From Armatimonadota bacterium (GTDB taxonomy: Bacteria; Armatimonadota; Fimbriimonadia; Fimbriimonadales; Fimbriimonadaceae), in contig JAGQUX010000001.1 in the NCBI GenBank assembly GCA_020438215.1, positions 62,001-126,000 on the forward strand: a DNA stretch of 64,000 bases. The letters run 5' to 3'. This document shows positions 50,894-58,967 of this stretch, one piece after another. The notes under the pieces were generated by a model. That model ran no database searches and was not told the DNA's origin. It saw only the letters and a list, made by a program, of their open reading frames with translations. How positions within the stretch are numbered: the stretch's first letter is position 1; each line of letters opens with the position of its first letter. The translations under genes were made by a program, and so were the position numbers.

Positions 50894-51475
50894 ATGCCCA
50901 AAAAGAGTCGTCCGAACACACTGGCAATCGTTGCAATCGTTCTCGGTTTGAGCACCGTGACCGCTCTCGGCGTTTACACAACTCTGCCGCAACTCAGAAA
51001 AGCTGAGCAAGCGCAAACCCGCGACCCAGAAGTCGATCCCAATCAAAATACATCGCGCATTGAGCCAAAAGTTGATGTCACCACCCAAGATGTTCCCAAT
51101 GCGGAGCATGTGATGGTCTTCACGCCAGATTTCAGCACCGATGACCTTACGTTTACTTCCAAGAGCATTGATGTGCCCGCAGGCGCAGATCTCCACACCT
51201 TTGCCGTGAACCAATATCTGGCGCAAATCTCAAGCGTGCCGGAATCAGCCCGAGTCAAAAGCTGCACGGTGGATACCACTGTCGCCACGCTCGATTTTGA
51301 TTCCACCATCCTTGCTGGATACGGAACGATGGAAGAGCAAGCGATTGTCAATGGCATTCTGACCACAATGGGGCAATTCCCCGATGTCAATGCGGTTCAG
51401 TTCCGCGTCGACGGGAAAATCGTGGAATCGTTCGGGAACATCGAGCTCACCATTCCACAGAAAGTGCTTCGCTAG
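50894..51475 (+). CDS. GerMN-domain protein
   Basis: A 193-residue protein with an N-terminal membrane helix (TLAIVAIVLGLSTVTALGVY) and a single GerMN domain: MVFTPDFSTDDLTFTSKSID, VDTTVATLDFDSTILAG, EEQAIVNGILTTMGQFPDVN, QFRVDGKIVES. GerMN domains occur in sporulation protein GerM and often sit next to amidases; here the gene is 5 bp behind one, so a common role in peptidoglycan is likely. It is followed by a strong terminator. Confidence 0.88.
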   Translation: MPKKSRPNTLAIVAIVLGLSTVTALGVYTTLPQLRKAEQAQTRDPEVDPNQNTSRIEPKVDVTTQDVPNAEHVMVFTPDFSTDDLTFTSKSIDVPAGADLHTFAVNQYLAQISSVPESARVKSCTVDTTVATLDFDSTILAGYGTMEEQAIVNGILTTMGQFPDVNAVQFRVDGKIVESFGNIELTIPQKVLR

Positions 51476-51492
51476 TTCGGATTTGACAGCTC

Positions 51493-51523
51493 AAAAGCTC
51501 CCTGAGATTCTCAGGGAGCTTTT
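51493..51523. terminator. Terminator between GerMN and PAP2 genes
   Basis: A perfect 14-bp stem (51493-51506 and 51510-51523; aaaagctccctgag / ctcagggagctttt) with a 3-nt loop and T and A runs on both sides; bidirectional. Confidence 0.93.
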
Positions 51524-51524
51524 T

Positions 51525-52088
51525 TCATACCTCGGAGCTTTCGGGCTGTTCTTCCGGCTCTATTCCCTTCTTCCGCTCCCACCACTGCCACGCAAAGTGG
51601 AGCCCCATCGCAACTAACCCACCTGCAATCCATCCTCCCAAAACTTGGTAAGGATAGTGAACGCCGACGTAGATCCGTGAGATGCCGGTCAGAATCGCAA
51701 TGACCAGCCAAACATAGCCCACCTTCCGCGCGCGGAAGAGGAACGGCACCGCCACCGCCATCATGTTCGCCGAATGCGCGCTGATTGTGCCGAAGCTTGT
51801 CAGCTTTTCGACCCGCAAGTTCACATCTGCTAGCTCAACACAGGGGCGCAAGTGCTGGAACGTGTTCTTGAACACATCACAAATCTCGTTGCCGATGGGC
51901 CAAGCGATGAGGGCAATGATCGTGGGGACACGGGTGCGTTTATCGCGCAAAAGAAAGATGACGGCGATCACCAGAATAATGAGCACCGGAACCATCTTTG
52001 TGCCCTTGCTGAGCACATAAAAGAGTGGGTTCATCCATTCCGGCCACCCATTGATCCATCGGAAAATGCTCAGATCGAGCTCACGCAC
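51525..52088 (-). CDS. PAP2-family membrane phosphatase
   Basis: A 187-residue protein with about five membrane segments. The PAP2 motifs are NTFQHLRPC (motif 1), GTISAHSANMMAV (motif 2) and SRIYVGVHYPYQVLGGW (motif 3). In motif 3 the Asp of HxxxD is Gln (HYPYQ), while the catalytic His stays. Such proteins dephosphorylate undecaprenyl diphosphate or other lipid phosphates. The start is 17 nt after the stop of the MerT-like gene. Confidence 0.85.
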   Translation of the reverse strand: MRELDLSIFRWINGWPEWMNPLFYVLSKGTKMVPVLIILVIAVIFLLRDKRTRVPTIIALIAWPIGNEICDVFKNTFQHLRPCVELADVNLRVEKLTSFGTISAHSANMMAVAVPFLFRARKVGYVWLVIAILTGISRIYVGVHYPYQVLGGWIAGGLVAMGLHFAWQWWERKKGIEPEEQPESSEV

Positions 52089-52105
52089 AGGCGTACTTTA
52101 CCGCT

Positions 52106-52465
52106 TCACCGAGCGTTGCTAGCCGCAGAATGCTCGTGATCGTGCTTCGGGAAAAACGGCATGGTGGGCAGAGCAAGGAAAAAACAACTCAAGCACGCGA
52201 CGCTCCAAGCCCCAATGATGCGCTTTCGCCGAGAAGCCGCTCCATGAACGGCGCATGTCGGCTTGCGGTAAGCCAAGATGAACCCCACCACAATCTGAAT
52301 CACGGAAAGAGCAATGAACCAATTTCGGTACGGCTCAAGTGCCTGAAGCCAACTTGCCCCAGCAAAGAATCCGCCGCTTGCCAGCAGAATCGGTGCGCCA
52401 CAGCATGGCAAATGCGCCAATGCTGCCGCTAAAACAGATCCGACTCCTAGAGCAGTTCTTCTCAC
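52106..52465 (-). CDS. MerT/MerC-like small membrane protein
   Basis: A 119-residue protein with three to four hydrophobic segments. The first has a paired cysteine (LAHLPCCGAPILLASGG), followed by SWLQALEPYRNWFIAL, which is the pattern of mercuric transport protein MerT. The third has KPTCAVHG and the C-terminus is His-rich (FFPKHDHEHS). There is no merA, merP or merR nearby, so a role in mercury is not supported; heavy metal or thiol chemistry is possible. The start is GTG at 52465. Confidence 0.65.
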   Translation of the reverse strand: MRRTALGVGSVLAAALAHLPCCGAPILLASGGFFAGASWLQALEPYRNWFIALSVIQIVVGFILAYRKPTCAVHGAASRRKRIIGAWSVACLSCFFLALPTMPFFPKHDHEHSAASNAR

Positions 52466-52472
52466 TACTGCA

Positions 52473-52478
52473 AGATTA
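52473..52478 (-). promoter_or_regulatory. TANNNT hexamer before the MerT-like gene
   Basis: TAATCT on the minus strand, 7 nt before the GTG at 52465. Confidence 0.35.
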
Positions 52479-52537
52479 TTGCACTTTTATTGCATTTCTG
52501 CACCGGGTCCCGCTCCTTTTCGCCCACCAGATTGAAC

Positions 52538-52546
52538 TTATCCACA
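52538..52546 (+). promoter_or_regulatory. Perfect DnaA box upstream of gyrA
   Basis: TTATCCACA, an exact match to the TTATNCACA consensus, 67 bp before the gyrA start. It is the only perfect box seen in this gap; the nearby ttattgcac and ttattgcat are poor matches. One box can regulate gyrA or be part of a larger cluster outside the window. Confidence 0.6.
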
Positions 52547-52612
52547 GGTAAGATCAATTCGCGGATTTCCCCCGCACCTTGAACCTAATTCTTATCGTCT
52601 GGAATCTTCGGA

Positions 52613-55096
52613 GTGGCTGACCAAGAGCAAATTATCGAAACCGTCAATATTGACGATGAACTCGCGAAATCTTATGTGAATTACGCGATGTCCGTCATTA
52701 TCTCGCGCGCCCTGCCGGACGTGCGTGACGGAATGAAACCCGTGCAACGCCGCATTTTGTATGCGATGCGCACCCTGAACCTGTCCCCGGACAGCGCATT
52801 CCAAAAGTGCGCCAAAGTCTGCGGACAAACTAGTGGTGACTATCACCCGCACGGTGAAGCAACTATTTATCCGACCCTGGTTCGTATGGGCCAGCCGTTT
52901 ACCATGCGCTATCCGCTTGTTTGGGCGCAAGGAAACTTCGGCTCCATTGACGGCGACCCTCCGGCTGCGATGCGTTATACGGAGTGTCGTCTTACGCCGC
53001 TGGCTATGGAACTTATGGAGGATTTGGACAAGGAGTGCGTCGATTGGATGCGCACCTATTCCAATGCCGCCGATGAACCGGTCTTCTTCCCCGGTAAGTT
53101 CCCCAACCTGCTTTGTAATGGAACCCAGGGCATCGCGGTTGGGATGGCGACATCTATGCCGCCGCATAACCTCACCGAGGTGTGCAATGCGATCCTGCTC
53201 CGCCTGGACAGCCCAGAGTGCACGCTGGAAGAGGTCATGGAAGTTCTTCCTGGCCCTGACTTCCCTACTTACGGCCTCATCATGGGTAAGAAAGGCATCC
53301 GCGATGCCTACGAATCCGGACGTGGCTCCGTTGTGATGCAAGCCAAGACGATGATCGAACCCAGCGACATGGGCAAATCCTCCATCGTCATCACCGAACT
53401 CCCCTACCAAGTCAATAAGAAGACTTTGGTGGAATCCATCGCCAAGATCGCCAAACTGAAGAAGCTGGACGGCATCACCGATGTTCAGGATTACTCCGAC
53501 AAACGCGGTATGCGGATCGAAATCGAACTCCGCCGCGATGTCAACCCGAACCGCGCCCTCAATTACCTGCTGAAGCACACTTCCCTGCGCCAAACGTTCG
53601 GCTGTATCATGCTTTCGCTGGTGGATGGCGCTCCGCGCACGGCTCCGCTCATTGTCTTGCTCGATGAGTATCTCAAGAACCGCCGCCGCGTCATCACCCG
53701 CCGAACAGAGTACGAAATCTATCGCGCTCTGGAGCAGGTGCATAACCTGGAAGGCTATCAAATCGCTCGCCGATTCCTGGATGAGATCATCAAAACCATC
53801 CGCGAATCCCGCGATCAAGGCGAAGCAATGGTTCGCCTCATCCGCGAATTTGATATGTCTCCGGCTCAGGCACGCGCGGTGCTGGCAATGCAGCTTCGCC
53901 GCCTCACCCAGCTTGAGCAATCACAGCTCGAAGAGGATTACAAAGCGGCGTTGCTGAAAGTGCAAGACCTGATGCACATTCTCACCGATGAAGAGCGGCT
54001 GAACAGCATCCTCCGAGATGAAGTCACTCATCTTCGCGACAAGTACGGCGATGAGCGCCGCACCAAGATCGTGGCTCGCGAAGCGGGTGACTTCAGCGAA
54101 GAAGACCTGATTCCGGAAGAAGAAGCGATTGTCTCCATCAGTCGAGATGGCTATATCAAACGCATCTCAGTGGATTCTTATCGTCAGCAAAAGCGCGGCG
54201 GTAAGGGCCTGAAGAGCGTGATGAAGCAAGACGACGAACCGGCTCACCTGTTCCAAGTCAATACTCACCACTTCATCTTATTCTTCACCGATCGCGGTCG
54301 AGTTTACAAGCTCCGCGCTTACGACCTGCCTGAAACCTCGCGGTACAGCCGGGGTATGCCAGTCATCAACTACATCGCAATTGAGAGCGGTGAACGGGTG
54401 ACGGCAACCGTCAGTGTTAAGGACATCCGCGGCGAAGGCTTCCTCACCATGATCACCAAGTTCGGTGAGATCAAGCGCACGCCGATGGACAGCTTCGCCA
54501 ATCTGCGATCCAACGGCCTCAACGCCTTTGATATCGAAGATGGCGACGAGCTCGGATGGGTTCTCACCAGCGCAGGTGGAGATGACGTTATCATCGTCAC
54601 CCACAACGGTATGTCCATCCGGTTTAGCGAGGAAGACCTCACCAGCCGCTCACGACAGGCGGGCGGTGTCCGGGCGATCAAGCTCCGTGAAGGCGATTAT
54701 ATCGTTGGTGCGGACATCGTCAAGCCGGATCACACGCTCCTGGTTGTAGGCGAAAACGGCATGGGCAAACGCACTCCGCTTGATGAGTATCGCGTTCAAT
54801 CTCGCGGCGGCGTTGGCATCCTCACCATGAACTGCACCGATAAGACGGGCAAGATCGTGGGGGCAGAAGTCGTCAGCGATGATGACCGGTTGATCCTTCT
54901 CACCACCGGCGGGCAAGGAATCCGTATCGTGGTCAAAGGAATCCGTGAGGTCAAGCGAGTCGCCCAAGGCGTCAAGCTGATCAACCTGAAAGATGGGGAT
55001 CAGATCGCCTCGATGGCGCGCTTAGTCTTCGATCCGGATGAGGGTGATAACCCGGTTTCGGAAGAAGGCGGCGAAGATTCGGACTCCGAAGAGTAA
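52613..55096 (+). CDS. gyrA: DNA gyrase subunit A
   Basis: An 827-residue protein. The active-site Tyr is Tyr122 (PPAAMRYTE), and the GyrA box of the C-terminal wrapping domain is QKRGGKG, which marks it as gyrase and not topoisomerase IV. The quinolone-determining region reads HPHGEATIYPTLVRMGQPF, so the position of E. coli Ser83 is Ala83 and that of Asp87 is Pro87. The C-terminus is acidic. The start is GTG at 52613. gyrB and dnaA are not in the window. A 13-bp hairpin follows. Confidence 0.97.
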   Translation: MADQEQIIETVNIDDELAKSYVNYAMSVIISRALPDVRDGMKPVQRRILYAMRTLNLSPDSAFQKCAKVCGQTSGDYHPHGEATIYPTLVRMGQPFTMRYPLVWAQGNFGSIDGDPPAAMRYTECRLTPLAMELMEDLDKECVDWMRTYSNAADEPVFFPGKFPNLLCNGTQGIAVGMATSMPPHNLTEVCNAILLRLDSPECTLEEVMEVLPGPDFPTYGLIMGKKGIRDAYESGRGSVVMQAKTMIEPSDMGKSSIVITELPYQVNKKTLVESIAKIAKLKKLDGITDVQDYSDKRGMRIEIELRRDVNPNRALNYLLKHTSLRQTFGCIMLSLVDGAPRTAPLIVLLDEYLKNRRRVITRRTEYEIYRALEQVHNLEGYQIARRFLDEIIKTIRESRDQGEAMVRLIREFDMSPAQARAVLAMQLRRLTQLEQSQLEEDYKAALLKVQDLMHILTDEERLNSILRDEVTHLRDKYGDERRTKIVAREAGDFSEEDLIPEEEAIVSISRDGYIKRISVDSYRQQKRGGKGLKSVMKQDDEPAHLFQVNTHHFILFFTDRGRVYKLRAYDLPETSRYSRGMPVINYIAIESGERVTATVSVKDIRGEGFLTMITKFGEIKRTPMDSFANLRSNGLNAFDIEDGDELGWVLTSAGGDDVIIVTHNGMSIRFSEEDLTSRSRQAGGVRAIKLREGDYIVGADIVKPDHTLLVVGENGMGKRTPLDEYRVQSRGGVGILTMNCTDKTGKIVGAEVVSDDDRLILLTTGGQGIRIVVKGIREVKRVAQGVKLINLKDGDQIASMARLVFDPDEGDNPVSEEGGEDSDSEE

Positions 55097-55117
55097 AAAT
55101 CCTTGATTAGCAGTTGG

Positions 55118-55151
55118 ATGGGAGCATCTTCACTTGGTAAGATGCTCCCAT
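55118..55151 (+). terminator. Hairpin after gyrA that reaches into the next start codon
   Basis: A perfect 13-bp stem (atgggagcatctt / aagatgctcccat; 55118-55130 and 55139-55151) with an 8-nt loop, followed by TGGCTTTTTC. It looks like the gyrA terminator, but the last two bases of the stem are the A and T of the start codon of the next gene. Confidence 0.7.
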
Positions 55152-55959
55152 GGCTTTTTCTGGTGCGCCCAATCGCGGGATTGAGTTTTCCGTTATCTCA
55201 GAAGCATTTGAATTTGTGAAGGCAAATATCGGTGCGGTCTGCGGCTTCTATGCTGTTGGTTTGATCGCTTCTTACGTTGTGAGCTACGCTATTCAGCTAC
55301 CGACGATCATGGCTCAGGTTGCCGCTGCAAGCACAGATAACGCGGCCGCCGCTACCGGCTTTAGCCTCGCAGCGCTTCCTTTCCAAATGTTGGGCGGTAT
55401 CGCCCAATATGGTGTACTCGGCTTGTTCAATGGTGGCATTGCTTATATGGTCATCAAGTACCTGCGAGGAGAGAAAGTTGAGTTCGGTGACGGATTCAAC
55501 GCCTTCAGCCAAGCACTTCCTCTGATTCTTGGCGGGATCATCGCATCCTTCCTCACGGCACTGGGCTTGATCGGTTGTATCGTCGGTGCATTCGTGGTTG
55601 GTGGCCTGTTCATCCCCCTTTACACAATTCTGGTTCACGAAAAGCTCAGTGTCATGGAAGCCCTGAAGCGATCCGCTGAACTCGTCAAACCGTATCTGGT
55701 GATGGGTGCCGTCTTCTTCTTAGTACAAGGTCTGCTTGGAAGCCTTGGTGTACTGGCCTGCTGTATCGGGATTTTCTTCACCATGCCAATGATGGCGGCT
55801 TGCGGAACATTCATCTACCGCGATCTCACTGGAACCGACTTTGGTGGACAATTCGCACCTGCCGGTGGGCCGAGCAACTACCCACGCGAAGCTGGTGGAT
55901 CGATGCCGGAGTACGGTAACGAAGAGCCGCGCGATCCGAATACTCCCCCAGAGATGTAA
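55150..55959 (+). CDS. Polytopic membrane protein of unknown function
   Basis: A 269-residue protein with about five or six membrane segments (VCGFYAVGLIASYVVSYAIQ, AYMVIKYLRG, LILGGIIASFLTALGLIGCI, VGGLFIPLYTILV, FFLVQGLLGSLGVLACCIG). The cytoplasmic C-terminus is Pro/Gly-rich. The layout, with a 'FxPxYTILVHEKLSVMEALKRS' helix pair, is that of bacterial DUF975- or glycerophosphodiester phosphodiesterase membrane-domain proteins; I cannot assign it. The ATG lies in the gyrA hairpin and no Shine-Dalgarno is visible. Confidence 0.75.
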   Translation: MAFSGAPNRGIEFSVISEAFEFVKANIGAVCGFYAVGLIASYVVSYAIQLPTIMAQVAAASTDNAAAATGFSLAALPFQMLGGIAQYGVLGLFNGGIAYMVIKYLRGEKVEFGDGFNAFSQALPLILGGIIASFLTALGLIGCIVGAFVVGGLFIPLYTILVHEKLSVMEALKRSAELVKPYLVMGAVFFLVQGLLGSLGVLACCIGIFFTMPMMAACGTFIYRDLTGTDFGGQFAPAGGPSNYPREAGGSMPEYGNEEPRDPNTPPEM

Positions 55960-55975
55960 TCTGAGATTGCAAGCT

Positions 55976-56012
55976 AGAAAGAGCCTTCTTCAAATTGGAG
56001 AAGGCTCTTTCT
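55976..56012. terminator. Bidirectional terminator
   Basis: A perfect 14-bp stem (55976-55989 and 55999-56012; agaaagagccttct / agaaggctctttct) with a 9-nt loop, between the membrane-protein gene and the convergent SMP-30 gene. Confidence 0.9.
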
Positions 56013-56015
56013 TAT

Positions 56016-56882
56016 TTAGTAGCCAGGCATCACGCCTTTGACCGATACACGAAGCGAATAGACACCCGTTCTCGCCGTCACAAAAAGAGTGCTTCCATCC
56101 TCGCCAAAGCAGAGGTTCGCTGGCTGCTCGGGAAACTTGATCGTCTCAAGCAGTTCTCCCTTTGCTGAGATCACGCGAACACCATCCCCACAAGCCGCCC
56201 AGATGCGGCCACCTGTATCTACACGGACTCCATCCGGACCAGGATGAGGAGCAAGATGCGTTGCATCCCCTAGAACAATCATCTCCTTCTTGACGGCTGC
56301 CCAATCCACAACATCCATCTGGCTGTCACCGGAATCCGCAATGTAGAGCTTCTTCCCATCGGGAGAAAAAACCAAACCATTTGGTTGATTCCGTCCCCTT
56401 GCGATCGCACTGAGGTTTCCTTTCGTGTCAATCCGGAAAACGTACTGTGCATCCTGCTCCTTTTGATTCGGACGGATACCATAGGTAGGGTCGGTGAAGA
56501 CGATATCTCCATCAGGATGCACTGCGACATCATTGGGGGAATTCAACGTCTTACCATTGAACTCGCTCGCTAAAATCTTCGTCGCGCCATCCACCATTTG
56601 GATAAAGACTTGCCGCCCGCCATGTTCACAAGAGATCACATTCCCCTTCGCATCAATGGTGTTCCCATTTGCGCCACGAGAATTCTCGCGATAAATCGAC
56701 ATCTCTTTGCCATCCCAGCGGTAGATCGTGTTCGCGGGAATATCACTAAAGATCAGTTTTCCATCTTTCGTCCAGCACGGCCCCTCGGTAAAGCGATATG
56801 TGCCAGGCAGTTTCACGATCTCCACGCCGGGAGCAACAAACGATTTCTCTTGCATTGTCATCACCAACATCAAACTCAGCAT
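56016..56882 (-). CDS. SMP-30/gluconolactonase-like protein
   Basis: A 288-residue six-bladed propeller. It has the metal site residues of the SMP-30 family: Glu in FTEGPCWTKDGKLIFSDIP, Asn in NSPNDVAVHPDGDIVFTDP and Asp in HPGPDGVRVDTGGRIWAACG. The N-terminus is a weak signal (MLSLMLVMTMQ), so it may be exported. It probably hydrolyses a sugar lactone. The ATG is adjacent to the stop of the sugar isomerase gene, so both are translated together. Confidence 0.88.
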   Translation of the reverse strand: MLSLMLVMTMQEKSFVAPGVEIVKLPGTYRFTEGPCWTKDGKLIFSDIPANTIYRWDGKEMSIYRENSRGANGNTIDAKGNVISCEHGGRQVFIQMVDGATKILASEFNGKTLNSPNDVAVHPDGDIVFTDPTYGIRPNQKEQDAQYVFRIDTKGNLSAIARGRNQPNGLVFSPDGKKLYIADSGDSQMDVVDWAAVKKEMIVLGDATHLAPHPGPDGVRVDTGGRIWAACGDGVRVISAKGELLETIKFPEQPANLCFGEDGSTLFVTARTGVYSLRVSVKGVMPGY

Positions 56883-57773
56883 TTAGTCCACCTTAGGGTT
56901 CGGAATATAGGTTCCACCCCGACAGTTCCGCAGATAGTTGAGGGAATGCACCTGCCCCGTCATTTCCAAGTCGTCCTTATAGACTGGGTCATGCCATCCC
57001 TCAATATCAATCGCGCCCTTCCAACCAGCCTTGCGAAGGATCGAAATCACATCTGTCCAATTCGTATCGCCAAAGCCCGGCGTGCGATGCCAGACAAACC
57101 ACTTGCCGCACCGCAGACCTTCGCGTTTCAGAACATCCCACTCAATCGAAGCATCCTTGCCGTGAATATGATAAACACGATCCACCCACTTCTTCAGTTG
57201 TGGAAGCGGATCGATCAAACTCACCATTTGGTGGCATGGCTCCCACTCCAATCCGAGCGTCTCGCCAGGCACAGCATCGAACATCATTTCCCACGCTCTG
57301 GGGGAATGAGCAATGTTCCACTTCGGCAACTCCCAACTCCCGCCCATGTCACAGTTTTCAAAAGCGATCTTCACGCCGCAATCCTCCGCCACTTTTGCGA
57401 GATTTCCAAACACCTCAATAAATCGCGGCATGGATTCATCTACCGGCTTCCCTTCAACCGCGCCAGCAAACCCACAAACAACTTCCGCACCAAAGCTCTT
57501 GGCCGAACGGATGAGCCGCTCCCAATCTTTCGCCGTCCGATCATCAGTGAGAGGGTTACCGTAAAGCCCCACGCTGGAGATCACGGCACGCCCGGCGAGC
57601 ATATCTTGCACCTGCTTGCCCAGTTCATCAAGATCACCTTCCGGGAGGTACTGCCAGTTGGTGAGCTGGAACGACTCAAATCCGTGCTGGACAATCTGGG
57701 GCAGGTAGGTCAAAGCCTTGTCCATTGAGGCCAGCGTGCCGATGAGAATATCTTGGTGGTTTTCGCGGGACAT
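56883..57773 (-). CDS. Sugar phosphate isomerase/epimerase family TIM barrel
   Basis: A 296-residue AP-endonuclease-2-type TIM barrel (xylose isomerase-like). The N-terminus ILIGTLASMDKALTYLPQIV and the metal-binding positions KIAFENCDMGG, LGLEWEPCHQM, YHIHGKDASIEWD and IDIEGWHDP are present. The metal-dependent isomerisation or epimerisation of a sugar or inositol derivative is likely, together with the adjacent gluconolactonase-like gene. I use ATG 57773, preceded by GAGGG; the in-frame upstream Met adds 15 unrelated residues. Confidence 0.85.
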   Translation of the reverse strand: MSRENHQDILIGTLASMDKALTYLPQIVQHGFESFQLTNWQYLPEGDLDELGKQVQDMLAGRAVISSVGLYGNPLTDDRTAKDWERLIRSAKSFGAEVVCGFAGAVEGKPVDESMPRFIEVFGNLAKVAEDCGVKIAFENCDMGGSWELPKWNIAHSPRAWEMMFDAVPGETLGLEWEPCHQMVSLIDPLPQLKKWVDRVYHIHGKDASIEWDVLKREGLRCGKWFVWHRTPGFGDTNWTDVISILRKAGWKGAIDIEGWHDPVYKDDLEMTGQVHSLNYLRNCRGGTYIPNPKVD

Positions 57774-57821
57774 GAGAGCCCTCAAATTACCCGACTCTGC
57801 CCCAGAATTCAGACACAAAAA

Positions 57822-57849
57822 TGCCCCAAAACCGACTGATTTTGGGGCA
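57822..57849 (-). terminator. Terminator of the M42 aminopeptidase gene
   Basis: tgccccaaaa / ttttggggca, 10-bp stem, 8-nt loop; on the minus strand it is followed by a T run. It lies 13 nt after the M42 stop. Confidence 0.88.
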
Positions 57850-57862
57850 AGTGGTTCCTCAC

Positions 57863-58915
57863 TTACAGCGAGTAAGTGTAATCGCCCTTGTGAGCGTCTT
57901 CGATATACCGTGCCAGCAAGTCAATGCAGGCTTGGACATCATCCTGATGCACTGTTTCATTCACCGTATGGATGTACCGGCATGGAGTCGAAAGCGTGAA
58001 CGCAGGAATCCCGCCATGTTGCTTTTGAACTCCACCAGCATCCGTACCGCCAGCAGGAAGAACTTCCATTTGATGAGCGATCTTGTTTTTCTTTGCCACT
58101 TTCTTGAAGTGATCCACCATCTTCGGATGGCAGATCAGTGAAGAATCCATGATCTTGATCGCGGCGCCTTTACCCATTTGAGTGACTTGAAATTCAGCTG
58201 GAATGCCGGGGATCTCATTCGAGAGCGTCACGTCAAGAGCCACAACCATATCAACGGCCTCGCCGCTGGCAAACGAGGTTGCCCCTCGCAGGCCAATTTC
58301 TTCCTGAACGGTCGCGACGCCAATCACTTCGACATCATTGGACTTCATCGCCTTCATCGCTTCAATCATGATAAAAACGCAGGCGCGGTCATCCATCGCC
58401 TTACCAGTGATCAGGTTCCCCATTCGCTGGCAGTCGCGATCCATCGTCACACTATCACCGAGTTGGACTTTCTTCTTGGCGGTTTCGCCATCCATACCCA
58501 TATCAATGAAATAATCATTGACATCAGCGGCTTTGCCAATTTCTGCTGGGCTGAGCATATGCTTTGGCTTGGTACCGGGCATCAAGAGCCCTGGAACCGG
58601 GCCAGATTCGGTATGCACCTTCACGCGCTGCGCCGCCATCATGCGGGGATCCCAGCCACCCAGCGGGTTCACACGAGCAAAACCTTTGTCGTCGATGTAC
58701 TTGACCATAAAGCCAATTTCATCCATATGGGCAGCGATCATCAGCTTCTTCGGATTCTTGCCCTTCCCTTTGACTCGGCAAATGACGTTGCCCATCAAAT
58801 CAACAGAGAGTTCGCCGATCCCCTTCAATTCTCGCGCAACAATTTTTCGAATGTTGTCTTCATTTCCCGGAACACCGGTTGCTTCGGACAACTCTTTTAA
58901 AAGTTCGAAGTTCAC
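57863..58915 (-). CDS. M42-family metallo-aminopeptidase
   Basis: A 350-residue protein with the di-metal site residues: LMIAAHMDEIGFMVKYID (His and first Asp), NLITGKAMDDRACVFIMIEA, catalytic VATVQEEIGLRGATSFASGE, DMVVALDVTLS and a final His in LSTPCRYIHTVNE. The family forms large tetrahedral aminopeptidases, sometimes annotated as endoglucanases. The start is GTG 58915, which lies inside an inverted repeat. The diguanylate cyclase gene lies 48 bp upstream on the same strand. Confidence 0.93.
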   Translation of the reverse strand: MNFELLKELSEATGVPGNEDNIRKIVARELKGIGELSVDLMGNVICRVKGKGKNPKKLMIAAHMDEIGFMVKYIDDKGFARVNPLGGWDPRMMAAQRVKVHTESGPVPGLLMPGTKPKHMLSPAEIGKAADVNDYFIDMGMDGETAKKKVQLGDSVTMDRDCQRMGNLITGKAMDDRACVFIMIEAMKAMKSNDVEVIGVATVQEEIGLRGATSFASGEAVDMVVALDVTLSNEIPGIPAEFQVTQMGKGAAIKIMDSSLICHPKMVDHFKKVAKKNKIAHQMEVLPAGGTDAGGVQKQHGGIPAFTLSTPCRYIHTVNETVHQDDVQACIDLLARYIEDAHKGDYTYSL

Positions 58916-58940
58916 AGATTCGTTTTACCTGTGAACTTCG
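58906..58940. repeat. Perfect 12-bp inverted repeat covering the start of the M42 gene
   Basis: cgaagttcacag (58906-58917) and ctgtgaacttcg (58929-58940) with an 11-nt spacer. The left arm contains the GTG start of the M42 gene; AGGT, its only ribosome binding site candidate, is at the edge of the right arm on the minus strand. Confidence 0.8.
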
Positions 58941-58967
58941 TGATTCCGTTCCCGATTCGGGAATCAA
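58941..58967 (-). terminator. Hairpin at the stop of the diguanylate cyclase gene
   Basis: tgattcc / gggaatca-type stem with an inner cccgattcggg palindrome, starting in the stop codon of the GGDEF gene. No T run, so it is a weak or attenuating terminator. Confidence 0.45.

Noticed and set aside
52106-52465. A mercury resistance operon
   Set aside because: Only one MerT-like gene is present, with no merA, merP or merR.
52592-53920. Long open frame on the minus strand opposite gyrA (over 400 codons)
   Set aside because: It mirrors the codon structure of gyrA, has no recognisable domain and no start context; a shadow frame.
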